Shown here: piece after piece, positions 10,742 through 18,774 of the stretch
Layout of the letters: every line of letters starts with the position of its first letter
How positions within the stretch are numbered: the stretch's first letter is position 1
The notes under the pieces: generated by a model
Told to the model about the DNA's origin: nothing
Databases searched by the model: none
The model's input: the letters and a program-made list of their open reading frames with translations, nothing else
Position numbers and translations under genes: made by a program
Assembly (NCBI RefSeq): GCF_019396355.1
Contig: NZ_JAHKRK010000022.1
Location: forward strand, 1-60,053
Source of the DNA: Pseudonocardia nigra
GTDB lineage: Bacteria > Actinomycetota > Actinomycetes > Mycobacteriales > Pseudonocardiaceae
DNA length: 60,053 nt
Reading direction: 5' to 3'

Positions 10742-10987
10742 CAACGCGCGCAGCTCCCGGCACAGCTCATCGGAAAGCACTTGCAGGTACCGCGCCAGCA
10801 CCACGAAGTCGACGTCGTGTGCGCGTTCACCTCGGCTTCCGGGGCGTCGATGCTCATCCGCATGCAGAACGTGCCGGTACCGGGATCGCAGAATTGCGCA
10901 CTATCGGTGATGTTGCCCTTACCCTCGAACACGGCCTCGGCAACTGCCCGGAACGATCCCGGGGCGGTCGCTGCATTTCAACGTCAT
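10742..10987 (-). pseudogene. purU: purU (formyl-THF deformylase) remnant
   Basis: The minus-strand reading begins MTLKCSDRPGIV (the ACT-domain start of PurU). It then needs a +1 shift to continue as AVAEAVFEGKGNITDSA, QFCDPGTGTFCMRM and IDAPEAEVN. After another join it reads DFVVLARYLQVLSDELC, which in intact PurU lies more than 100 residues further on in the catalytic domain. The fragment therefore has a frameshift and a large internal deletion and ends near RELRAL. PurU hydrolyses 10-formyl-THF to formate and THF. Its relic lies 24 bp beyond the glutamine amidotransferase stop, in the same direction, as if it once ended that operon. Confidence 0.75.
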
Positions 10988-11011
10988 AAGTAGCGGTCCA
11001 CGTGGCTGCCT

Positions 11012-11731
11012 CTACGACTGCGGCACCGTCGGATCGTGGTTGCCGGGAAACGCGGCGGATCTCACCGGGCCGACGTGCCTCAGCATACGATCGACAAGGC
11101 CATACGCCCGCTGCATCGCGGCACCGGCGCGATCGACGGTCTCCGCGAGCAGGGCGGCCGGCGCGACTCCGAGCCGGTCCAGCGAGCTGCGGTAGTGCTC
11201 GGCCCACACCCGCACGCTCGTGGCCGTCGCCTCGGGGTGGAACTGCACCCCCAGGTGCGGTCCGTGAGTGAACGCCTGGACGCCGACCGGGGTGCGGGCG
11301 ATCTCGACACTGCCCGAGCCCGGCTCCATCACGTCGAGGTGCCACACCATCCACGGGCCGGGCTCCACCAGGTCCGGCTGTGACGTCTCGACCGGCAGCC
11401 AGCCGATCTCCGGGCCACCGGGGGCCGCTCGCACGGAACCGCCGAGGACCCGGCACAGCAGCTGGGCCCCGAAGCAGATGCCGAACACCGGCACGTGCGC
11501 CCGCACCGCTTGGTCGAGCAGCTCCCATTCACGATGCAGGTACGGCACCGACTCGTCGGCGGCGGAGTCGTCGGACCCAAGCGGTACGACCAGGTCGAAC
11601 CCGGTCGGTTCGGGCAGCCGCCGGGCTCGCGCCTCCACCACCTCGCACGTGGCCCCGAGCATCGCCAGTCGATCACCCACCAGGGCGGGCGGGCAGTCGT
11701 CCTGGTGCTGGATGAAGAGGACCCGCACCAT
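11012..11731 (-). CDS. Class I glutamine amidotransferase-like hydrolase
   Basis: This 239-aa protein is a stand-alone GATase1 domain. The nucleophile lies in GICFGAQLL (Cys86) and the His-Glu pair in QFHPEA (His165, Glu167), so the triad looks complete. It resembles GMP-synthase-type amidotransferase domains and PuuD-like gamma-glutamyl amide hydrolases; the substrate cannot be read from sequence. Its ATG shares one base with the stop of the FAD oxidoreductase, so the two are translated together. A combined FAD oxidase and GATase recalls gamma-glutamylated amine pathways (inference). Confidence 0.75.
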   Translation of the reverse strand: MVRVLFIQHQDDCPPALVGDRLAMLGATCEVVEARARRLPEPTGFDLVVPLGSDDSAADESVPYLHREWELLDQAVRAHVPVFGICFGAQLLCRVLGGSVRAAPGGPEIGWLPVETSQPDLVEPGPWMVWHLDVMEPGSGSVEIARTPVGVQAFTHGPHLGVQFHPEATATSVRVWAEHYRSSLDRLGVAPAALLAETVDRAGAAMQRAYGLVDRMLRHVGPVRSAAFPGNHDPTVPQS

Positions 11732-13062
11732 CAGCTCCAGGGGAAGGGCGAGTTGCTCGTTGGGTGCAGTCGCCCTGTCTCGTAGCGGGAGAACCGGAAC
11801 GGCTCCAACAGCACACTCCGCTCGCCGAGCAGCTCCCCCGCGACCAGCTCGCCGACCCCGAGCATCTTGTAGCCGTGATTGGCGTCGGCGATGACATAGG
11901 CGTTCTGCCGGAAGACGTCGAACACCGGGAAGCTGTCCGGCGTGAAGGCGCCGATCCCACCCGAGGGCTCGCGCCGGTACAGCTCACGCTTGCCCTCGAA
12001 CCGCTTGTGGCAGTGCGCCAGCGCCGAGGTCCACATGCGGACGAAGTCCTCGCCGACCACGAACTCCGGGCTGTGCGGGCCGTACGGGTCGATCGCGACC
12101 TCGGCCGCAGGCCGCGCGACCGGCATCGGTGCCGCCCCGCCCTGAACCCCGCCGAAGGAGAAGTCGGGCTTGTAGTAGATGCCCCATATCTCGTCGGTGA
12201 TCAGGCTGCCGTCGGTGTCGTCGTAGAGCGGCTGGTCGGAGTCCACGTGCAGTACCGGCGGGAGCTTGCCCCTGTTGTCGACGAACTCGCTCGGGTCGAC
12301 CTCGAGAGTGCCCTCCTGCAGCGCCCAGTACGTCCACATCGGGCGATCGGCGTGCACCGTGCCGTCGCGGCCAGTCACGGAGATCCTGTCGGGCAGGTCG
12401 AGCATCGCCCAGATGTCGCGGATCCACGGCCCGACGGCCACGACCAGTTCGTCGCAGCGGATGTCGCCCTCGTCGGTCTGCACCGCCGTCACCGCGCCGC
12501 CGTCAACGGACAGGCCAGTCACCCGGACGCCGGTCCGGATTCGGACGCCCTCCGCTTCGGCCTTGATCGTCAGACCCTTCAGGGACGCCACGTTGTTGGC
12601 GTAGCCACCACGCTTCTCGTGCAGGACGACGGAGATCCCGGGGGCCTGCCAGTCGGAGAACATCGCGGTCATGTACTCCCGGCACGCCGCCTCGCCGACC
12701 ACCAGCTCTGAGTCGTACCCGATCGCCCGCTGCTCGGCGTAGATCTGCTCGACATCCGATCGCATCACCTCCGGGGCGATCTGCACGTAGCCCACGCCGT
12801 GGTAGGCGAAGGCGTCGGGATCGGACTCCCACACCCCGACGGAGTGCGCCATCAGCTCCCGCATCGCGGGCTGGAAGTAGTTGTTGCGGACCACCCCGCA
12901 TGCTACGCCGGAGGCGCCCGCGGCCACACCGTCCTTGTCGATGACGAGTACGTCCGCGCCCTCCCCCTTCCCCGTGGCCCGGAGCCTGCGGGCGAGGTTC
13001 CACGCCGTCGACAGGCCGTGGATGCCGGCGCCGATGATCACGTAACGCGCATGCTCGGTCAT
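11731..13062 (-). CDS. DAO-family FAD-dependent oxidoreductase (sarcosine/dimethylglycine oxidase-like)
   Basis: The 443-aa protein has the N-terminal dinucleotide motif GAGIHGLSTAWNLARRL, an acidic strand end (VLVIDKDG) and ASGVACGVVRNNYF, the position used for flavin attachment or contact in sarcosine-oxidase relatives. The C-terminal ADANHGYKMLGVGELVA fits the DAO fold. The ATG at 13062 is preferred because GAGG lies 8 nt upstream; an in-frame GTG at 13069-13071 would add three residues. It should oxidise an N-methyl or secondary amine. Placed between the IclR operator and the amidotransferase, it is a candidate for the dimethylamine step that otherwise lacks an enzyme here; this is a hypothesis. 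Confidence 0.8.
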   Translation of the reverse strand: MTEHARYVIIGAGIHGLSTAWNLARRLRATGKGEGADVLVIDKDGVAAGASGVACGVVRNNYFQPAMRELMAHSVGVWESDPDAFAYHGVGYVQIAPEVMRSDVEQIYAEQRAIGYDSELVVGEAACREYMTAMFSDWQAPGISVVLHEKRGGYANNVASLKGLTIKAEAEGVRIRTGVRVTGLSVDGGAVTAVQTDEGDIRCDELVVAVGPWIRDIWAMLDLPDRISVTGRDGTVHADRPMWTYWALQEGTLEVDPSEFVDNRGKLPPVLHVDSDQPLYDDTDGSLITDEIWGIYYKPDFSFGGVQGGAAPMPVARPAAEVAIDPYGPHSPEFVVGEDFVRMWTSALAHCHKRFEGKRELYRREPSGGIGAFTPDSFPVFDVFRQNAYVIADANHGYKMLGVGELVAGELLGERSVLLEPFRFSRYETGRLHPTSNSPFPWS

Positions 13063-13165
13063 GCTGCTCACCTCGGACGGATGGAGGGGATGGAGTCGTA
13101 CGCCGTAAGCGGTGCCCCTGGCATCATGCTCAGCACCCCTGCCACCGCGGTGACATGCCGGGGAC

Positions 13166-13190
13166 TAGTATTGCCGTATCGGCAATACTA
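13166..13190. promoter_or_regulatory. 25-bp perfect palindrome, likely IclR operator
   Basis: The 11-nt arm TAGTATTGCCG at 13166-13176 is followed by a TAT spacer and by its exact reverse complement CGGCAATACTA at 13180-13190. It sits in the divergent gap between the FAD oxidoreductase (start 13062, minus) and iclR (start 13218, plus). An inverted repeat of this size beside its own regulator gene is the usual arrangement for autoregulated IclR-family proteins. Related sequences occur at 20349-20371 and 49807-49826. Confidence 0.7.
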
Positions 13191-13217
13191 TCTCCACTTA
13201 CACGGGATGACGATACT

Positions 13218-13970
13218 ATGGCTCGTACCGGTCGACCAGCCGCGCGTCAGGTGGGCTCGGTCCAGCGCGCGATCGATGTGCTCGACGCGCTCGCCGAGGC
13301 CCGCACCGAGCTCGGCACCAACGAGATCGCTCGGCGCACCGGCATCAACGTCAGCAGCATCTCCCGGTTGCTCTCCACGCTCACCTCGGCGGGGCTGGTG
13401 CAGCACATCCCGTCCACCGGGCGCTACCGGCTCGGCATCCGAATCCTGCAGCTCGCGGGCGCGGCACGGGAAGGCCTCGACGTCCGCAGCCTGGCCCGAC
13501 CGTTCCTCGAGGAGCTCACGACGATCACCGGCGAGACCTCCACACTCTCCCTCCCCGGTACCCACGACTTGCTCACGATCGACTTCGTGCCCAGCCCGCA
13601 GTCCGTGCAGAGCGTCACGCACGTCGGCCGCAACAGCGTCGCCCATGCCACCGCCGCCGGCAAGGTGTTCCTCGTATGGGGCGGCACCCTGCCGGAGGGC
13701 GACCTCACCCGCTACACCGATCGCACCACCACCGACCGCACTGTGCTGTACCAGGAGATTGACCGCGTCCGCGAGCGCGGCTGGGCCCAGGCCGTCGGCG
13801 AGCGCGAGGACGACCTCAACGCCATCGCCGTGCCGGTGCTGGACGGCACCGGCATCCTCATTGCCGTGCTCGGCCTGCAGGGCCCGGCGGGCCGGTTCAC
13901 CCCCCGGGCCATGCGGGCGGCCATCGAGCCCCTCTCCGATCGGGCAGCAGTGCTCGCCTCGGCCTTCTGA
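13218..13970 (+). CDS. IclR-family transcriptional regulator
   Basis: The 250-aa protein has an N-terminal winged helix-turn-helix (about residues 12-72: AIDVLDALAEA, ISRLLSTLTSAGLV, GRYRLG) and the C-terminal IclR effector-binding domain (VGRNSVAHATAAGKVFL, AVPVLDGTGILIAVLGLQGP). The ATG at 13218 follows the palindrome by 27 bp; an upstream in-frame start at 13155 would place the operator inside the gene and has no family support. It probably represses or activates the divergent FAD oxidoreductase operon and, if the related site at 20.35 kb is real, the Tmm-Tdm operon. Confidence 0.88.
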   Translation: MARTGRPAARQVGSVQRAIDVLDALAEARTELGTNEIARRTGINVSSISRLLSTLTSAGLVQHIPSTGRYRLGIRILQLAGAAREGLDVRSLARPFLEELTTITGETSTLSLPGTHDLLTIDFVPSPQSVQSVTHVGRNSVAHATAAGKVFLVWGGTLPEGDLTRYTDRTTTDRTVLYQEIDRVRERGWAQAVGEREDDLNAIAVPVLDGTGILIAVLGLQGPAGRFTPRAMRAAIEPLSDRAAVLASAF

Positions 13971-14032
13971 CGGAGATCTCCGACGGAGCTTCCCTCGGCG
14001 GTGCGTCGGATGCAGTCCTGGGTACTCGACGG

Positions 14033-15397
14033 TTACGCCGTTGCGGCCGTCGGCGGCGGCTCGGTCCGCAGGAACGTCGCCAGCGAGTCGTCGGGCTCGT
14101 CCCACCAGGGCGTGTGGTGCACGGGCCCGACCGTGCCGGTGCAGGGTGAGGAGAAGGAGCGGTCCCGGTAGCCGGTGATGCTCTCCTCCTTGTGGTGCTC
14201 CCAGGTGTTGAAGTGCTGGCGGACGAGATCGAGGTCGAATGCCGGGTAGTCGACATCCTTGAGCAGGTCGCGGACGTACTCGGTCTGGAAGTCGATGTCA
14301 TCGGCAGGGCCGTTCAGCATCGCCTGCCGCTCCCGCCACACCGCGATGTCGGCCTCCATCTCTGCGGGAGCCGGAAGGGCGACCCGACCGAGTACGACGT
14401 CGCGGGCGTAGCGGGCCTGCGGGTCGAACATGTTGAACGTGTAGTACTGGTCCTGCATCGCCAGGTACATGAGCTTCGGGTTGGCCGTCCAGACCACGCC
14501 CTTGTAGAGGTTGGCCGGGTAGAGCACGTTGTCGGTGCGCAGGCGCAGGCTGTTCTCGATGAACGGGAACCAGTGCCGGTACCCGGTGCACAGCACGATC
14601 GAGTCCACGTCGCGGGCGCTGCCGTCGACGAAATGAGCAGTCCTGCCCTCCACGCGGTCCAGCTTCGGCACCTCCACGATGCCGTCCGGCCATGCGAAGC
14701 CCATCGGTGCGTTGCGGTAGGCGATGGTGATCGAGCGGGCCCCGTACTTCCTCGACTGCAGCGCGATGTCCTCCGCCGAGTAGCTCGAGCCCAGGACCAG
14801 CAGGTCCTTACCGGTGAACTCCTGCGCGTCGCGGAAGTCGTGGGAGTGCAGCACGCGGCCGGGGAACGTCGCGAATCCCGGGTATTCCGGCGCGTTCGGC
14901 GTGGAGAAGTGCCCTGTCGCGACGATGACGTGGTCGAACTCCTCGGTGCGCGTTGTGGAAGATCCGCGCGACTCCACCGTCACCTCGAACAGGTCGCGCC
15001 CGGCGTCGAACGAGATCCATCGCACCGCGGAGTCGAACTGGATGTGGCGGCGCACGTTGCTCTTCCGTGCGCGGCCGGTGATGTAGTCGAACAGCACCTC
15101 CCGCGGCGGGAACGACGGGATCGGCTTCCCGAAGTGCTCGTCGAAGGTGTAGTCGGCGAACTCCAGGCATTCCTTCGGCCCGTTCGACCACAGGTACCGG
15201 TACATGCTCCCGTGCACCGGGTCGCCGTACTGGTCCAGCCCGGTTCGCCAGGTGTAGTTCCACAGCCCGCCCCAGTCGCTCTGCTTCTCGAAGCAGACGA
15301 CCTCGGGAACGTCAGCGCCGGCGCGGCGAGCCTCCTCGAACGCATGCAACTGGGCCAGCCCGCTCGGACCGGCGCCGATGACGGCGACGCGTGCCAT
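14033..15397 (-). CDS. tmm: Trimethylamine monooxygenase
   Basis: This 454-aa flavin-containing monooxygenase oxidises trimethylamine to trimethylamine N-oxide with NADPH and O2. The FAD motif GAGPSGLAQL lies at the N-terminus, the FMO-type motif is seen as FPGRVLHSHDF and the NADPH-binding region as VLGSSYSAEDIA. Stretches such as VVCFEKQSDWGGLWNYTWRT, YRYLWSNGPKE and GTVGPVHHTPW are close to those I know from Methylocella and marine Tmm, which distinguishes it from general FMOs. It is the last gene of the operon, 52 bp after tdm, so substrate and next enzyme are co-expressed. The 3' end converges with iclR. Confidence 0.92.
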   Translation of the reverse strand: MARVAVIGAGPSGLAQLHAFEEARRAGADVPEVVCFEKQSDWGGLWNYTWRTGLDQYGDPVHGSMYRYLWSNGPKECLEFADYTFDEHFGKPIPSFPPREVLFDYITGRARKSNVRRHIQFDSAVRWISFDAGRDLFEVTVESRGSSTTRTEEFDHVIVATGHFSTPNAPEYPGFATFPGRVLHSHDFRDAQEFTGKDLLVLGSSYSAEDIALQSRKYGARSITIAYRNAPMGFAWPDGIVEVPKLDRVEGRTAHFVDGSARDVDSIVLCTGYRHWFPFIENSLRLRTDNVLYPANLYKGVVWTANPKLMYLAMQDQYYTFNMFDPQARYARDVVLGRVALPAPAEMEADIAVWRERQAMLNGPADDIDFQTEYVRDLLKDVDYPAFDLDLVRQHFNTWEHHKEESITGYRDRSFSSPCTGTVGPVHHTPWWDEPDDSLATFLRTEPPPTAATA

Positions 15398-15449
15398 GTC
15401 ACTCCTCCAGGTGTTCCGTCGAAACGGTGCGGATCGCCACCGGCGCAGG

Positions 15450-17810
15450 TCAGGACCGGGGCCGGGTCTTGTCGGGGTCGTAGAACGGGAAGCGCACGAC
15501 CTGCGCGGGAATCCGCTTGCGGTGCCCGTCGAGCTTCCCGATCTCCACTGCCGTGCCCAGCTCGGCGTGCTGCACGGCGATGCGGCACAGCGCGATGTTC
15601 TTGCGCAGCACGGGCGAGCGCGCTGCGCTGGTGACCACCCCGACCTGGGAGCGCCCGACGTGGACGCAGTCGCCGTGCTGGGCGGGCTCGTTGCCCGCCA
15701 GCTCCAGGCCGACCAGGGTGCGCTGCGGGTTGGCCTTGCGCGCGAGCAGTGCCTCCCGGCCGACGAAGTCGTCCTCCTTGGTCTTGAGGGGGACGGTGAA
15801 CCCGATGCCTGCCTCGAAGGGGTCGGTCTGGTCGGAGAAGTCGTAGCCGGCGAACACCAGCCCGGCCTCGATCCGCAGGATGTCCAGCGCCTCCAGCCCG
15901 AGCGGCACCAGCCCGTGCGGCTGCCCCGCCTGCCACACCGCGTCCCACAGTGCCGTCGCGTGCTGCGGGTGCACCCACAGTTCGTAGCCGAGCTCGCCGG
16001 AGTATCCGGTGCGCGAGATCAGCAGCGGGATGCCGTTGTGGTCGCCGATCCGGCCGATCGCGAACCGGAACCAGGTCAGGTCGGTGAACGCCGGCTGCGT
16101 GGGCTGGGTCCAGATGATCGACGCGAGCAGGTCCCGGCTCGCCGGTCCCTGCACCGCGATGTTGTGCAGCTGGTCGGTGGAGTGCTTGACCCAGACGCGG
16201 TCCAGCCCCAGCCGCTGTGCCTGCTCGCGCAGCCAGATGCCGTCGTACTCGTCGCCGCCCACGAACCGGAAGTTGGTGTCCCCGAGCCGGAAGACCGTGC
16301 AGTCGTCGATCATGCCGCCGGTCTCGTTGCACATCGCGGAGTACACGACCTGGCCGTGCGAGAGCTTGCGGATGTTGCGGGTCAGGGTGGCCTGCAGCAG
16401 CGCCTCGGCGTCGGGACCCAGCACCTCGAACTTGCGCAGCGGCGACAGGTCCATCACCGCGGCGCGCTCCCGGCAGGCCCAGTACTCCTCCTGCGGCCCG
16501 TGCCCGTCAAAGCTGGTGGGCAGCCAGTACCCGCGGTACTCGGTGAACTGCCGCGTCAGCGCCGACGTCCGCGGACGGAACGCCGTCTCCTTGGTCAGGG
16601 TCGCTTCCGACTCCGGGGTCACCCGGTGCGCAATGGCCATCGAGAACTTCCGCTCCGCTTCGTATACCCGCACGTGCACGTCGGTGGGCACCCACGCATT
16701 GGACGGGTCGATGTCGTCGGGACACGCCGAGGATGCGCACACCAGGTCCTGCGTCGCCCGCAGCAGCACGTAGTCACCCGGGCGCGACCACGGTTCGTCG
16801 AAGACCAGGAGGTTGTGGTCGTCGAACATCGTGTTGTAGAAGAGGTTGAGCGCGGGCCAGCCCTTGCGAGGAGCGACCCCGAACCCCGAGAGCTCCCGGT
16901 TGAAGTTGTCGGTGCAGTTGACGTGGCCGGGGTAGCCCATGTCCTCGTAGTACTTGGCGTTGCAGGCCAAGCCGAACGAGTCGTGCCGGCCCACGGTGTC
17001 GCGCACGATCTCCGCCAGCGGCTGCGCGTCCTGGTCGAAGAACTTCCCGAACAGCCCGGGCTGCGGGTAGGCGTTGCCCATCAGGTAGCGCGTGGTGGTG
17101 GAGTCCAGTCCGCGCTCCATCCCCTCCTGCAGCTGCCGCGCGCCGAAGGCGAGGAAGTCCGAGCACTGCCGGCCCTCGACGTCGATGATCTGGATGTACT
17201 GGCCCTCCCGCACCTGGTAGCTGCAGGCGGTGGCCGCGTCGATGCGCATGTCCAGCACCGGCTCGGCTAGTGGATCGGGCAGTCGCGGCTGCACCGCCGG
17301 GCGGAGCGTCGAGCGACGCAGCTCCAGCAGCAGGTCCGAGGGCGGGTTCGGCACAGCGACGTCGACCGGCATCGGCTCGGCCGGGGCCGCCACCAGCACC
17401 ACGACCTCGCGGTCGGCGGTGAACCCCTCGCGGGCACCCGCGGGTGATCGGTCGCCGAACAGCCGCGCCGCCGTGGCCCGCGACGGGTCGACTCCCCGCT
17501 GGTCCAGCACGGTGAGCACCGCGCGCGCCCCGTTCCCGTCCCCGAGCCCGGCGCGGCCGGCGAGCCCGCGCAGCACCGTCGCCGGTGCATCCATCGACGC
17601 GCCGAGGGCGCCGCCGTCGATGCCGCGCTCGTCGAGCACCGTGAGCTCGGCGGGCTGGCAGCCGTCCGGGTCGACGACCACCAGGCGGTCGCCCCCACCG
17701 AGCCGGACGGCGGTGACACCGCCCGGACGCACGCGGTAGGTCTCGAGCCCGGGCTCGCGAGGCAGCAGTCCCGGGAGCAGCAGCCGGGGGGACGGGAATG
17801 CGAGGGTCAT
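15450..17810 (-). CDS. tdm: Trimethylamine N-oxide demethylase (DUF1989 + GcvT domains)
   Basis: The 786-aa protein converts TMAO to dimethylamine and formaldehyde, the latter passing to THF. Residues about 180-385 form the DUF1989 catalytic domain and about 400-780 a GcvT-like THF-binding domain (ADALLQATLTRNI, SRTGYSGELGYELWV, CHVG-type tail). Cys283, Cys299 and Cys363 are spaced 16 and 64 apart, as in the zinc site I recall for Methylocella Tdm, and Asp218 falls where its catalytic Asp is expected. The first ~150 residues, also present upstream of DUF1989, are poorly defined. Automatic annotation would likely call it dimethylglycine oxidase or aminomethyltransferase, but it lacks an FAD domain. 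Its start overlaps the upstream gene by 4 nt. Confidence 0.9.
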   Translation of the reverse strand: MTLAFPSPRLLLPGLLPREPGLETYRVRPGGVTAVRLGGGDRLVVVDPDGCQPAELTVLDERGIDGGALGASMDAPATVLRGLAGRAGLGDGNGARAVLTVLDQRGVDPSRATAARLFGDRSPAGAREGFTADREVVVLVAAPAEPMPVDVAVPNPPSDLLLELRRSTLRPAVQPRLPDPLAEPVLDMRIDAATACSYQVREGQYIQIIDVEGRQCSDFLAFGARQLQEGMERGLDSTTTRYLMGNAYPQPGLFGKFFDQDAQPLAEIVRDTVGRHDSFGLACNAKYYEDMGYPGHVNCTDNFNRELSGFGVAPRKGWPALNLFYNTMFDDHNLLVFDEPWSRPGDYVLLRATQDLVCASSACPDDIDPSNAWVPTDVHVRVYEAERKFSMAIAHRVTPESEATLTKETAFRPRTSALTRQFTEYRGYWLPTSFDGHGPQEEYWACRERAAVMDLSPLRKFEVLGPDAEALLQATLTRNIRKLSHGQVVYSAMCNETGGMIDDCTVFRLGDTNFRFVGGDEYDGIWLREQAQRLGLDRVWVKHSTDQLHNIAVQGPASRDLLASIIWTQPTQPAFTDLTWFRFAIGRIGDHNGIPLLISRTGYSGELGYELWVHPQHATALWDAVWQAGQPHGLVPLGLEALDILRIEAGLVFAGYDFSDQTDPFEAGIGFTVPLKTKEDDFVGREALLARKANPQRTLVGLELAGNEPAQHGDCVHVGRSQVGVVTSAARSPVLRKNIALCRIAVQHAELGTAVEIGKLDGHRKRIPAQVVRFPFYDPDKTRPRS

Positions 17811-18667
17811 GCCGTGGCCACCTTCCGAACGTGGGGCAGGCGCTCGGCCTCGTCCGCCTGGGCGAGCAACTTCTCGGCAAGCGCGCGTTTCCCCGCGGGA
17901 TCAAGATTGGCGGTCTCGTTGTCGATCGAGCGGTCGTCGACCTTCTGGTTCCACCAACACCAGCGCAGGAACTCCGCCCGCGCCGTGGTGCCGGGTTGCA
18001 GGACGCGGCGGTTGTGTTCGGTGGCACCGTCGAGCGCACCGGCGACCGAGAACACACCGAGCCTGCTGGCGTTCGTGTCGATCAGCGCCGCCCCGACGTA
18101 GTCCTGCACGGCCGGGTAGTCGGCGACCCGCTTGCCGGCGTCGCGGTGCTCCTTGCCCGTGGTGTGCCGCTTGGCGATGTCGATCGCGCCCATCGCGATC
18201 CCGTTCCAGACCGCCGAGGAGCCGGTGAGGAACCAGGGATCGACAACCTCGTCGTTGGACTCCGCGCCGTCACCGATCGGTCCGACCAGCTTCTCCGCCG
18301 GTACGACCGCGCCGGCCACCTCGACCGCGCCCGACTGGTTGCCGTGGAGCCCGAGCGCGTCCCACAGCGAGGGCGCAGCGGTGACGTCCGCAGCGTCCAC
18401 GACGAACATCGACAGGTCGTCGTAGCCGGTGAAGTCCGGGCTGGTGGTCAAGCCGTGCCCGCCGAGCAGTTCCAGGTTGCGGCGTGCGAAGCGCAGCTCG
18501 TCGTCGGAGCGCTCCGCGTTGGCCCGCATCTCCTGCTCGCACCTGCCGATGAGCGTGGCGCGGAGCGCCTTTTCGCGCGGGGTGAGCAGCCGGTCGGGGT
18601 CCCACTCGTGCCCGAGGCCCCAGAACGGCTGTCCGCCCCAGGTCGTGTCGGACCGGTCCGCGGTCAC
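17807..18667 (-). CDS. Acyl-CoA-dehydrogenase-like protein, internally shortened
   Basis: The 286-aa product starts at a GTG overlapping the preceding 36-aa gene. Residues 20-75 resemble the N-terminal helices of acyl-CoA dehydrogenases (LLTPREKALRATLI, LELLGGHGL). The sequence then jumps at TTSPDFTGYDD to the middle domain (MFVVDAADV, GLHGNQSGAVEV, VPAEKLVG) and the following helices. Roughly 100 residues between GHGL and TTSP and the usual C-terminal catalytic region are missing, although the frame is intact. It may be a non-catalytic or adapted flavoprotein, or a gene that decayed in frame. Its tight coupling to tdm argues for some function in TMAO use. Confidence 0.5.
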   Translation of the reverse strand: MTADRSDTTWGGQPFWGLGHEWDPDRLLTPREKALRATLIGRCEQEMRANAERSDDELRFARRNLELLGGHGLTTSPDFTGYDDLSMFVVDAADVTAAPSLWDALGLHGNQSGAVEVAGAVVPAEKLVGPIGDGAESNDEVVDPWFLTGSSAVWNGIAMGAIDIAKRHTTGKEHRDAGKRVADYPAVQDYVGAALIDTNASRLGVFSVAGALDGATEHNRRVLQPGTTARAEFLRWCWWNQKVDDRSIDNETANLDPAGKRALAEKLLAQADEAERLPHVRKVATA

Positions 18668-18774
18668 AGCTTCTTGACGAAGGTCCGCGCCTGGTAAAGC
18701 GCTAGCGCCGGGAGGCCGATGAACAGGACCGTCATGAGGATCGGCCCCGCACCGTAGGCGAAAAAGTCGCTCAT
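18664..18774 (-). CDS. 36-aa single-span membrane protein
   Basis: An ATG at 18774 opens a 36-codon frame ending in TGA at 18664-18666. The start overlaps the stop of the 98-aa gene (ATGA) and its stop overlaps the GTG of the next gene (GTGA), so it is locked into the operon on both sides. The product starts MSDFFAYGAGP, has a hydrophobic span of about 18 residues (ILMTVLFIGLPALALY) and a basic C-terminal tail RTFVKK. This is what a small membrane anchor or transporter subunit looks like. I do not recognise a family. Confidence 0.65.
   Translation of the reverse strand: MSDFFAYGAGPILMTVLFIGLPALALYQARTFVKKL

Noticed and set aside
10129..10989. A 286-codon plus-strand frame between the LacI gene and the amidotransferase
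   Set aside because: No family resemblance; it crosses the purU remnant on the other strand and looks like non-coding high-GC sequence.
13971..13982. 12-base palindrome CGGAGATCTCCG after iclR as a terminator
   Set aside because: It has no loop and no T-run, so there is no support for a rho-independent terminator.
15450..17810. Calling this gene dimethylglycine oxidase or glycine-cleavage T protein
   Set aside because: There is no FAD domain; the DUF1989 region with Asp218 and Cys283/299/363 in the expected spacing, plus adjacent tmm, fits TMAO demethylase better.
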